Position numbers and translations under genes: made by a program | Assembly: GCA_040218535.1 (NCBI GenBank) | Contig: JAVJRG010000005.1 | Span: 1,674,001 to 1,738,000 of the forward strand | Length of the DNA: 64,000 bases | Origin: Lacipirellulaceae bacterium | GTDB taxonomy: Bacteria; Planctomycetota; Planctomycetia; Pirellulales; Lacipirellulaceae | Reading direction: 5' to 3' | Shown: one piece after another, positions 44,979 to 53,099 of the stretch | How the letters are laid out: each line of letters opens with the position of its first letter | How positions within the stretch are numbered: the first letter of the stretch is position 1 | Notes under the pieces: generated by a model | Seen by the model: only the letters and a program-made list of their open reading frames with translations | What the model was told of the DNA's origin: nothing | The model's database searches: none

Positions 44979-47354
44979 ATGCCGACTACACTGCTACAAA
45001 CGCTCATCACTCGATCGCGACCAGCTTGGTTCGCTGTTGCTTGTGCGTGTCTGCTTGTCGGCATGAGGAGCCAAGTGGTAAAGGCGGCGGAGGCACCCGT
45101 TGAGCGGCTCATCGATCGGCCCGCGTTCGATCTGGTGACGCTCAAGAGCGGAAAGCCGATCGAAACGGTACTGCTTGATTTCCCTAACCGGAAAGTGCCG
45201 AGTCCCCTGCCTGATTCAGGCACAATGAAGCTGAGCATGATCAGCCAGCCCTCCAAGCAACTCTCCGTGGATTGGAAGTCGGTTGCCAGGGTGGAACTTT
45301 ACGAAGAACTTGTCCTCAAAGAAGCGATTCGTCTGACGAAGAAGAAAGACTTTATTCAGGCTTTTGCCTTTTTCACTTTCCTGCACAAGAACTACGCGGA
45401 CCTTCCGGGTCTTGAAGCGGCCTCACAGGACTACCTCATCCAAGATGCCTCGGCCACCTTCGCTAGCGGCAACTCGGATGAATCGCTCACAATCCTTGCA
45501 GCACTCTATCAACGCAATCCGCAACACCGCGGACTGATCAAAGCCACGCCGATCGTCAGCGATAAGCTCATCCAAAAACATCTGAGCGAAGGCAACTATG
45601 CCGCGGCGAGGGCGACGCTCGAATCGATTCGCAAAACCTTCCCAAAACTCAATCTGAGAAACTTAGCTGATTGGCAACGCAAGTTTGAGCGAGCCGCACG
45701 CGAGAAATTAAAGATTGGCGAAGCAGCTTTCGCTGCGAAAAACTATGACGAAGCACGTGCTGGAGTTCAAGCGGCTTACGACATCCTGCCCGACCTGAAA
45801 GCGGCTGCTGATCTCCTTGCGAGAATCCAGAAAGCAGCTCCTGAAGTCCGTGTTGGTGTCTCAGCCTGGGAGAGCTTCGAGTCACTCGGACGGGAGCTCA
45901 CCTTTGAAGCGGTGCGAACCGCTGGCCTCACGGATCCCAAACTTGTGCAGATGACCGGTTTCGGTGCGGAAGGAGGAGACTATCAGTGCCGCTGGGGTAA
46001 ACTCAGCACAAATGACGCTGGGGTGGTGACGACGCTCCGCCTCGATGAAGTTCCCCAAGGCAGCAGCGTAACCGCCGATGCCATCGCTAGAGTTGTGCTC
46101 GCGATGACTGACTCAACCAAGGCCGCTTATTCGCAAGTGATCGCCGACCTGCTGAAGAGTGTCTCGATTAGTGAAGGTCGCACCGTGAGTATTCACTGGA
46201 CTCGTCCTCACATAAGGCCCGAAGCGCTACTGCAAACGTCACTACGTACCGTCACGGAACAACCTGCCGCGCGAGGCACTTGGTTCTCTCCCAGCGTCAA
46301 CCAAAGTCCTGACGACAAGCGTCTCGTCCGTTTCCAAAGAGACCCTAGTGGAAATCCAGGGCCAAGCAACATCGTCGAAATTCAATACCCAAATGACGAG
46401 AGTGCCATTGCCGCCTTGGTCAGCGGCGAGGTCGACGCGATTGATCGGGTGCCGGTGTGGCAGTTGGAACGCTTAGAAACCGTCCGGGGAATTGTGGTTG
46501 AGCCTTACCGTTTGCCGACGGTGCATGTGTTGCGGCTCAATTATGAAAATCCGCTTTTGGCGACGCGAGAGTTTCGACGCGCTCTCTGTTACGCCCTCGA
46601 TCGCGAAGACATCGTTGAGAAAATTCTACTCGCCGGCGCCCAGCGATCGGGCTACCGCGTTCTTAGCGGCCCGTTCCCCGCGGGCAGCTCGCTCAACGAT
46701 CCGGTTTCCTACGCCTACAAAAAAGAGCTGCTTCCGCGGCCTTACGAGCCCAGGCTGGCCTCGGTTCTTTCGAGCGTGGCAAGAACCAACATCGCGAAGC
46801 AAAAGGCCGCTATGCAGAAGGAGAAGGCCAAGGAAAAACCGGCCGACGAAGAGGGGGAGGGTAAGCCGAAGCTCCCTCCGGCCAAACCTTTGATACTCGC
46901 CTATCACAATAGCCCTGTCGCCCAGCTCACCTGCCAAACGATGAAGCTGCAGCTCGATGGTGTGGGAATACCCGTTGAGTTGAAAGAGCTTCCCGCGCTC
47001 TCTGTCAGCGATCCTGAGGATTCCAAGTCCACAGAGTACGACCTGCTTTACACCGAGTTGGCCATCAACGAGCCGGTCACTCAAGCACGTCGACTGCTCG
47101 GGCCGGGCGGCTTGGCCGGTCACTCGACGGCCTATATGAATCTCGCGCTCGACCGGCTTGATGAGGCGAGCAATTGGAAAGAGGCTAGCTCCCAACTCAA
47201 AGAGATTCACGAAATCGCTCACTACGATCTGCCGGTCATTCCGCTCTGGCAAACGGTCAATCACTTCGCCTACCGAATAGGCCTAAGAGGTGTCGGCAAG
47301 AAGCCTGTCACGCTCTACCAAAATGTCAACCAGTGGCAGAAAGCCATCCAGTGA
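44979..47354 (+). CDS. exported family 5 solute-binding protein with TPR-like N-terminal half
   Basis: A 791-residue protein with a signal peptide (about residues 15-35). Residues 40-290 are helical with TPR-like units (AFFTFLHKNYADLPGLEAASQ in part, GNYAAARATLESIRK). From about residue 420 it reads as an SBP family 5 (peptide/oligosaccharide-binding) lobe: ALVSGEVDAIDRVPVWQ, VHVLRLNYENPLLATREFRRAL in part, CYALDREDIVEKIL, and near the end PVIPLWQTVNHFAYR. Family 5 proteins normally feed Opp/Dpp ABC importers, but no permease or ATPase is nearby. It is placed nine bases after the propeller gene of the Exb array, so it probably serves that machine as a binding subunit. Confidence 0.78.
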   Translation: MPTTLLQTLITRSRPAWFAVACACLLVGMRSQVVKAAEAPVERLIDRPAFDLVTLKSGKPIETVLLDFPNRKVPSPLPDSGTMKLSMISQPSKQLSVDWKSVARVELYEELVLKEAIRLTKKKDFIQAFAFFTFLHKNYADLPGLEAASQDYLIQDASATFASGNSDESLTILAALYQRNPQHRGLIKATPIVSDKLIQKHLSEGNYAAARATLESIRKTFPKLNLRNLADWQRKFERAAREKLKIGEAAFAAKNYDEARAGVQAAYDILPDLKAAADLLARIQKAAPEVRVGVSAWESFESLGRELTFEAVRTAGLTDPKLVQMTGFGAEGGDYQCRWGKLSTNDAGVVTTLRLDEVPQGSSVTADAIARVVLAMTDSTKAAYSQVIADLLKSVSISEGRTVSIHWTRPHIRPEALLQTSLRTVTEQPAARGTWFSPSVNQSPDDKRLVRFQRDPSGNPGPSNIVEIQYPNDESAIAALVSGEVDAIDRVPVWQLERLETVRGIVVEPYRLPTVHVLRLNYENPLLATREFRRALCYALDREDIVEKILLAGAQRSGYRVLSGPFPAGSSLNDPVSYAYKKELLPRPYEPRLASVLSSVARTNIAKQKAAMQKEKAKEKPADEEGEGKPKLPPAKPLILAYHNSPVAQLTCQTMKLQLDGVGIPVELKELPALSVSDPEDSKSTEYDLLYTELAINEPVTQARRLLGPGGLAGHSTAYMNLALDRLDEASNWKEASSQLKEIHEIAHYDLPVIPLWQTVNHFAYRIGLRGVGKKPVTLYQNVNQWQKAIQ

Positions 47355-47385
47355 GTTGCTTGAGACGCCCACGCAGAATTTCTAC

Positions 47386-48858
47386 ATGATCGCATCACAC
47401 CTCTATCACCGTGAGTTGAGCCGTGTTTGGCAATGTCGCCCGGCCTGCGTGTTGCGATGCTTGATGTCGCTAGTGCTCTTAACGTTAGTTTCAGTCCCTT
47501 CGAGCCGTGCCGCCGACGACAAGTTCTGGGCATTGTCGCCTTACAGAGTTCACTTGAAAATAGCTCTGCACGGCGAAACCCAACCAGAGGGCCGACTTGC
47601 GGAGACGATCGCCACGAAGATCTCTCGACGGACTGAGGCGACGCTCATGCCGCTTTGGGATCTCAAGGTGGAACTCGCCTCGCCGACAGAAAGGCGAGCG
47701 CTGGCCAACGAGCTTCCTGACTTTACTTGGGAAGAGATTCCTGAAGAACTCAAACGCTTCGATAAACTGCAAACCTTGATCGTCGTGGCCCAGCCCGGCG
47801 GCTATTTGCTGCGATGCCGTGAATACGACGTTTACGCACGTCGTTGGGGAAAGCCGGTGACAAGACAGGTGCGACAACGCAGCATGCTACCCGAACAGGC
47901 ATTTCAAATGCTCACCGAAGCCTTTTCGCCTTTGGCAACGATCGAGACGATCCCTAAAGATGACACCAAGGTAAGGCTCATTTTTCGCGGCAGTGAATTG
48001 CCATATCGTTCGGACACGGAGTCCGTTCCGCTGGTGAAGCCAGATCAAGTTTTTCTACCGGTCCTGCGACGCACGGATCGCACGGGTGAGCTCGTCCCCA
48101 ATGGCATCCTGCCAATTCCGTGGACGTATCTTTCCACAACCGAACCGGACGCGACCGAGTGGCGTGCCAAAGTCTTTACCGGAGCACGAAGGCCGTTCGG
48201 CACACGCCGCCGGGGAACCGTTCAGAAGCTGGCGATTGGCCTCCGGCAGCCAGCCGAAGCAACCGAGGTGCGGTTCTACGCTCGCCGATCGAAAGATCAG
48301 CCATTACCAGGGTATGAGGTGTTCCTGCGAGATGACGAGAAGGAAACCTCAGACTCTCTCGGTGTTACCGACGCTAATGGCATCGTCTCTGTGCCTCCCG
48401 GCGAAAAACCAGTCACGATGTTGTTCCTGCGAAGCGACAGCCAGTTGCTTGCGAAAATCCCGGTCGCCCCGGGCGTGACTCCGCTCCTTGAAGCCCCTAT
48501 TGCTGACGATCCGGTTCGGCTCCGTGCTCAGGCGGAACTCACGGAAATTCGTGAGCAGCTGATCGACCTCGTTGCTCGGAGAGCCATCTACATGGCGAGA
48601 ATTCGAGCCAAGCTGAAGGCAGGAGAAGTAAAGCAAGCACAGGATATCATGGCGGACTTGAACGATTTGCCGGGTCGTTCCTTCTTCGATCGCATTATCA
48701 AGGCGGCTCAGCGAGGAAGCTCCTCGGAGGACCCGGCTATTCAAAAGCGGATCGATAAGCTCTTCTCAGATACGCAGACACTGCTGGTGAAGTTTCTCGA
48801 CTCGCGTCCGATTACCGAACTGCAGAGCGAAGTTACCGCGGCAAGCAAGGGCGGCTGA
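47386..48858 (+). CDS. exported protein of unknown function, last gene of the Exb array
   Basis: A 490-residue protein; ATG 47386 gives a signal peptide ending near SRAA (about residue 43), while an in-frame start further upstream overlaps the SBP5 gene. Residues 50-200 contain paired strands and helices (LQTLIVVAQPGGYLLRCREYDVYARRW in part); residues about 285-350 look like an Ig-type or carboxypeptidase-regulatory-like beta-sandwich (LPGYEVFLRDDE, TDANGIVSVPPGEKP). The C-terminus (370-490) is helical. No known family is recognised. It lies 31 bases downstream of the SBP5 gene and converges with the kinase gene, eight bases away. Confidence 0.65.
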   Translation: MIASHLYHRELSRVWQCRPACVLRCLMSLVLLTLVSVPSSRAADDKFWALSPYRVHLKIALHGETQPEGRLAETIATKISRRTEATLMPLWDLKVELASPTERRALANELPDFTWEEIPEELKRFDKLQTLIVVAQPGGYLLRCREYDVYARRWGKPVTRQVRQRSMLPEQAFQMLTEAFSPLATIETIPKDDTKVRLIFRGSELPYRSDTESVPLVKPDQVFLPVLRRTDRTGELVPNGILPIPWTYLSTTEPDATEWRAKVFTGARRPFGTRRRGTVQKLAIGLRQPAEATEVRFYARRSKDQPLPGYEVFLRDDEKETSDSLGVTDANGIVSVPPGEKPVTMLFLRSDSQLLAKIPVAPGVTPLLEAPIADDPVRLRAQAELTEIREQLIDLVARRAIYMARIRAKLKAGEVKQAQDIMADLNDLPGRSFFDRIIKAAQRGSSSEDPAIQKRIDKLFSDTQTLLVKFLDSRPITELQSEVTAASKGG

Positions 48859-48866
48859 GCCGGTCT

Positions 48867-50234
48867 TCAGAGACTGTTCGTAATGACCGAAGCGATCGCC
48901 ACCAACGCGGCCATCGTCGCGAGCGCAATCAAGGCAGCAAGTGGTCGGCCAAGCCCAAAGAATTCTTCGCCTGACTCCTCGGCTGGTTGAATCGAGTCGA
49001 TCTTCACGGCTTCAGGAGCGTTCTCTTCACTTGACGCCGAGCCTTCTGCAAAAAGTTGCGCTGTCCCTTCGCGAGCATCCCGCACCGCGGTGATTTCGCT
49101 TGACTCAACAGGCGTTGTTTCATGCAAGGGACCATCGTCCTCTTCGCTGCTCGCAATTGTGACGTACTCACCTAGTTCTTCCCAGGTCGAGGTGTCGATG
49201 TGGCTCGACCACTGTTCCAACCTTTCAACCACTTCTGCCGCACTGCTGATTCTCAACTCTGGCTGCTTACGCATCATGTCTGCAATCAAATCGACAATTC
49301 CAGGCTCAAGTTCACCAACCAAACGCTGCGGCGTGATCGGAAGTTCTTCCAACTGCCTACGGAGCTTGTCGCGAGTCGCACCTCCGGGAAAGGGAACCTT
49401 TCCCGTGACCGCATAGTAGAAGGTGCAGCCGAGAGCATAGATGTCGCTTGCAGGTAGGATCTCTTCGGGACGGAGAATCGCTTCGGGAGCCAGAAAGTCT
49501 GGTGTCCCGACGATCGTCTTTTTCGCAGCCTTTCCTTCAGGGCCTTCCTCTGAGGAGAAGACCGCAAGCCCCAGATCGGCCAATTTGGCGACCCCGGTCG
49601 GCGTAACCAGAATATTCCCTGGCTTGACATCGCGATGAACCAAGCCGTTCTGGTGGGCATGGTCGAGGGCTAAAGCGGCCTGAGAGATCACCAATGCAGC
49701 TTGCAGAAAGGAAAGTGGGCCGTGGTTGTGGATCAGCTTCCGCAAGTCGGAACCCGGGACGTACTCCGTCACAAGGTAGTAGATGTCGCCGTCTTGATCA
49801 GCGAAGGAAAGCCGCACAAGGTTCGGATGATCAAGTTGTGCCTGAGCGCGAATCTCGCGGCAGAAACTAGCAACCGACTCAGGAGCCATGTGCGTCTTCG
49901 GCAAAACCTTAATTGCCTCGATGCGACCCAACAGTTGGTGCTCGCACTTGAAGACGTACCCCATACCGCCTCGACCGATCGTATCGAGTACTCGATAGGG
50001 GCCGAGCGTAAACTTCGTACGACCTTCCAGCAGTTGAACTGCCTGCCAACGATTAAGCACGCCTTGCTCAACCAGACAGTCCGCCAACTCTTGGTCCGTT
50101 CCCTCGTCCAGCGAACGATCAGCATCGGCGGCAGTGTGGGCGATCCTGCTCCACGCCTCGTCGATCTGACTCTGCGTCAGCAACCCACTAGCAAGACCAG
50201 CTTGTTCGAGAATTGAGAACGGCTTGTCAGACAA
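48867..50234 (-). CDS. membrane-anchored Ser/Thr protein kinase
   Basis: A 455-residue kinase. Residues 1-72 form a small helical module ending in LVEQGVLNRWQAVQLLEGR, known to occur in front of planctomycete kinases. The kinase domain runs from about 77 to 340: GRGGMG loop, Lys109 in AIKVLPK, HRDVKPGN, DLG in place of DFG, APEAI. An acidic Ser/Glu-rich linker (360-425) leads to a single C-terminal membrane helix (about 432-452). The C-terminus is therefore at or just outside the membrane, with the kinase in the cytosol. It stands tail to tail with the Exb array, whose propeller protein carries a similar N-terminal module. Confidence 0.92.
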   Translation of the reverse strand: MSDKPFSILEQAGLASGLLTQSQIDEAWSRIAHTAADADRSLDEGTDQELADCLVEQGVLNRWQAVQLLEGRTKFTLGPYRVLDTIGRGGMGYVFKCEHQLLGRIEAIKVLPKTHMAPESVASFCREIRAQAQLDHPNLVRLSFADQDGDIYYLVTEYVPGSDLRKLIHNHGPLSFLQAALVISQAALALDHAHQNGLVHRDVKPGNILVTPTGVAKLADLGLAVFSSEEGPEGKAAKKTIVGTPDFLAPEAILRPEEILPASDIYALGCTFYYAVTGKVPFPGGATRDKLRRQLEELPITPQRLVGELEPGIVDLIADMMRKQPELRISSAAEVVERLEQWSSHIDTSTWEELGEYVTIASSEEDDGPLHETTPVESSEITAVRDAREGTAQLFAEGSASSEENAPEAVKIDSIQPAEESGEEFFGLGRPLAALIALATMAALVAIASVITNSL

Positions 50235-50342
50235 TTCAAAGCCTCAGGAGCAGAACATCAACAGAGCAAGAGCAGTTGCCACAGTTTAACGCACCGGTGG
50301 TGCCAGGGCCAATCGCGAAATGGTCCTCTAAATGCTTCCTGT

Positions 50343-51056
50343 TTAGCTATCCGTCATCAATTCTGCTGCGAATCTTAAACGCGAAGAGGATTTCCAAGCT
50401 TTGGGTAATGATGCGAATAACTTCAACGGCTCTTTTCGAACCGGATGTTCCAATTCCAAGCGATAGGCATGCAGTGCTATCCCTTCTTGGAAAGTCTCTT
50501 CGCTCCCGTATTTACCATCCCCAAAGATGGGATGCCCGATCTTGGAGAGTTGAACGCGAATCTGGTGTTTTCTGCCGGTCTCAAGCTTTACCTCAAGAAG
50601 CGAATAGTCCCCCTCATGGCTCAAAGTTTGGTATGAGAGCTTAGCAAGTTTCGCGTCTGTCATTTCTCCATGCGTCGTGTGCATTTTCTGCTGCCGTTCA
50701 TCCTTGCGGACGTAATGCTCAAGCGCTGCTTCAGGCTCATCAGGCACGCCTGCTACGACTGCAAGATAAGTTTTCTTGACAGACCGAGATCGAAAGGCTT
50801 CGGTGAGGCGAGACGCTGCTTTCGAAGTTCTTGCGAAAAGCACAACGCCACTAACGACTGCATCCAGACGGCTTACAACGCCAAGGTAAACGTTGCCGGG
50901 CTTGTCGTACTTTTCAGCGAGGTAGAGCTTCGCTTCCTTGACGAGACTCGCTTCCTGCTCAGCAACGCCCATGGTGGCCAACCCTGCAGGCTTATTGATT
51001 GCCAGCAAATGGTTGTCCTCGAATAGAACTTCCCAATGTTTAGCACGGTCGGCCAT
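50343..51056 (-). CDS. RluA-family pseudouridine synthase
   Basis: A 237-residue enzyme that isomerises uridine to pseudouridine in RNA. ATG 51056 is chosen; a longer frame starts at 51149 but its extra 31 residues are hydrophobic and not family-like, and it would run into the divergent maf promoter. The catalytic Asp lies in VSRLDAVVSGVVLFA, which has SRLD for the usual HRLD; GRKHQIRVQL and GHPIFGDGKYG are the further family motifs. No S4 domain is present, so it resembles the short RluA/TruC types. It may act on rRNA or tRNA. Confidence 0.92.
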   Translation of the reverse strand: MADRAKHWEVLFEDNHLLAINKPAGLATMGVAEQEASLVKEAKLYLAEKYDKPGNVYLGVVSRLDAVVSGVVLFARTSKAASRLTEAFRSRSVKKTYLAVVAGVPDEPEAALEHYVRKDERQQKMHTTHGEMTDAKLAKLSYQTLSHEGDYSLLEVKLETGRKHQIRVQLSKIGHPIFGDGKYGSEETFQEGIALHAYRLELEHPVRKEPLKLFASLPKAWKSSSRLRFAAELMTDS

Positions 51057-51137
51057 AATTCTTATACTTGTGAGCTGCCCCAAGCAGATGCAATCCAGGA
51101 TACTCACGACCACTAACACGTCATAGACTGATAAAGC

Positions 51138-51758
51138 ATGAGTTCGCACCCAATCGTCCTCGCCAGTTCCTCTCCCCAGCGACAGCGATTGCTGACAGAT
51201 GCTGGCTTTGCGTTTCAGATTATTCCACCAAGAGACGGCGCGGAGTCAGGCATCTGCACGCAATGTGGTCCCGCGGAACTGGTCACGGAGCTTGCCCAAA
51301 GCAAAGCCTCTGACGTGGCGGCTCAGATAAGGGAAGCAACCGCGCAACTCTCAGACGATGCGTTGCTCATTGCTTGCGACACGGTGGCGGAGTGCCAAGG
51401 CCAGATTCTCGGCAAGCCGACCAGCGAAGACCACGCCGCGGACATGCTTCGACGGCTGCGCGGTACCGTGCATCGCGTCTACAGTGGATTGACGCTTGCC
51501 AATTGTTCTAGTCGCGGGGAACTCTCTGAGGTCGACACGCGACTTGCGGTTTCCGAGCTTCGCATGGACGATCTTTCCGACGAGTCGCTGGACGAGTACA
51601 TGGAGAGTGGCCTCTGGCGAGCCAAGGCGGGGGCTATCGGCTATCAGGATCGCGTCGGTTGGCTACATCTTTTGAAGGGCAGCGAGTCGAACGTCATCGG
51701 TTTACCAATGGAGTTGCTCTCCGAGATGCTAGCGAGCCGTCGTCCTAACAAACCGTAG
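51138..51758 (+). CDS. maf: Maf-like nucleoside triphosphate pyrophosphatase
   Basis: A 206-residue enzyme that removes pyrophosphate from non-canonical or pyrimidine NTPs (house-cleaning). The N-terminal signature is LASSSPQRQRLL (usual SPRRxELL, with changes at the second Arg and at Glu); the catalytic acid is in ACDTVAECQGQILGKP, and RVYSGL and KAGAIGYQD complete the site. Size is normal. It is divergent from the pseudouridine synthase with 81 bases between. Its stop codon TAG lies within the left edge (GTAGCC) of a palindromic element. Confidence 0.92.
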   Translation: MSSHPIVLASSSPQRQRLLTDAGFAFQIIPPRDGAESGICTQCGPAELVTELAQSKASDVAAQIREATAQLSDDALLIACDTVAECQGQILGKPTSEDHAADMLRRLRGTVHRVYSGLTLANCSSRGELSEVDTRLAVSELRMDDLSDESLDEYMESGLWRAKAGAIGYQDRVGWLHLLKGSESNVIGLPMELLSEMLASRRPNKP

Positions 51759-51868
51759 CCCTGTCGCTCCGCGACAGGAACCGCCGAAGCTGAGAAGGCG
51801 AATAAACTTTTCATGTGCTCAGCCCTCTTCAAGGAGGTTGCTATCCTATCGCGGAGCGATAGGGCTAC
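51755..51868. repeat. GTAGCC-bounded paired-hairpin element after maf
   Basis: Left unit GTAGCCCTGTCGCTCCGCGACAGG (51755-51778, shown by ends: GTAGCC plus hairpin CCTGTCGC/GCGACAGG) and right unit 51845-51868 (hairpin CCTATCGC/GCGATAGG plus GGCTAC) are reverse complements at 22 of 24 positions. The two mismatches are paired inside each hairpin, so each arm keeps its own fold. Confidence 0.82.
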
Positions 51869-51968
51869 ATATTGGCAAGAGTGACAACGAGCACGAGTGG
51901 GGATAGAATACTGTGAAGAAATTTCTCTTCCATTTCTTTCACAAGCCTCTTCTCGGAAACCCACAGCC

Positions 51969-53000
51969 ATGAAGCTTCGCGTCGGCGTGATCGGAATTGG
52001 AGCGGCTTGGCAATCGAGGCATCTCCCTGCGTTGAGGGCTCTGGGAGATCGCTACCAAGTCGTGGCGGTTTGCGATCCTGTGCAACATCGAGCTGCCGCC
52101 GTCGCACGCGAGCTGAACGCCCAAGTCTCTGACGGCTTCCGGGCATTGACATGCCGTAACGACGTGGACGCGGTTCTGCTGCTCTCGGCCAAGTGGTTCG
52201 GCGAACTTCCGATTCATGCCGCCTGTGACTATGGAAAAGCCGTCTATTGCAGCGCAGCTTTAGAACTTGAAGACACCCAAGCGGCCCAACTCCGAGAACG
52301 CTTAGAAAAAGCCGGGGTCGCTTTCATGGCAGAGTTTCCCTGCCGGCTGTCGCCTGCCACCCTGCGATTGAAAGAACTGATCGCCACGCGGCTTGGTCCC
52401 CCGCGGTTGCTCTTTTGCAATCGTCGTCGGATCACCTCGAACAAAAACGAGGGCCAGAAACTGGAAAAAACTTCGCGTTGTGGTCGCGATCTTGTCGAAC
52501 TGATCGACTGGTGTCGTTACCTCGTCGAAGGCGAACCCACAGCACTGACTTCGACGCGTTTTAACTCTTCGGCCAGCAGATCATCAATCGCCCAGAGCGA
52601 CCTTCCCACGACCGACTACTTCTCGGTGAATCTCGACTTCTCATCGGAAAAGAATCCCGGATCAGGCCCAATCGCAACCATCAGTTGCGGCCAGTATATC
52701 CCACGCTCCTGGGGAGAGTCCCTCTCTTATCGCCGCCCCGCTGACTTGAAGGTTGTCTGCGAGCGGGGCATTGCCTTTGTCGACCTGCCAAACACCGTCT
52801 CCTGGTTCGACGATGCGGGACACCATCTTGAGTCGCTCGAACATGAGCGCCCGGTTGGCGAGCAACTCCTGCTGCACTTTCATCGCGCGGTCGAGAGCTT
52901 GGTGCTGAAAAGTTCCAGCCTAGAGGATGCTCACCGGGCAATCTGCATTGCGAATCGTGCGATTGAGTTTGCCAACCAAGGGCATCGGGTTCTGTGCTGA
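51969..53000 (+). CDS. Gfo/Idh-family protein lacking the catalytic EKP motif
   Basis: A 343-residue protein; ATG 51969 begins directly before the Rossmann strand (KLRVGVIGIGAAW). The usual CEKP motif is CSAA (residues 94-97), so the catalytic Lys is Ala96, and the second-domain segment GRDLVELIDWCRYL lacks the usual histidine of the DxxxHxxD pattern. The rest of the fold looks sound, so this may bind NAD(P) or sugar nucleotides without acting as a dehydrogenase, or may have changed chemistry. It follows the repeat element after maf by 100 bases and has no operon partner. Confidence 0.75.
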   Translation: MKLRVGVIGIGAAWQSRHLPALRALGDRYQVVAVCDPVQHRAAAVARELNAQVSDGFRALTCRNDVDAVLLLSAKWFGELPIHAACDYGKAVYCSAALELEDTQAAQLRERLEKAGVAFMAEFPCRLSPATLRLKELIATRLGPPRLLFCNRRRITSNKNEGQKLEKTSRCGRDLVELIDWCRYLVEGEPTALTSTRFNSSASRSSIAQSDLPTTDYFSVNLDFSSEKNPGSGPIATISCGQYIPRSWGESLSYRRPADLKVVCERGIAFVDLPNTVSWFDDAGHHLESLEHERPVGEQLLLHFHRAVESLVLKSSSLEDAHRAICIANRAIEFANQGHRVLC

Positions 53001-53099
53001 TGCAGGGTAAATGACATTGACAGGTGCTAGGCAGATAAAGAGACTTCGTCCGACCATTTCTGGGAGTGTATTACCTACGACAATGCCAGGGAAACCGGA

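Noticed and set aside
46626-47264. Minus-strand open frame opposite the SBP5 gene
   Set aside because: Shadow frame with no family features.
44979-47354. Component of an ABC peptide importer
   Set aside because: No permease or ATPase gene is near, and spacing ties it to the Exb array.
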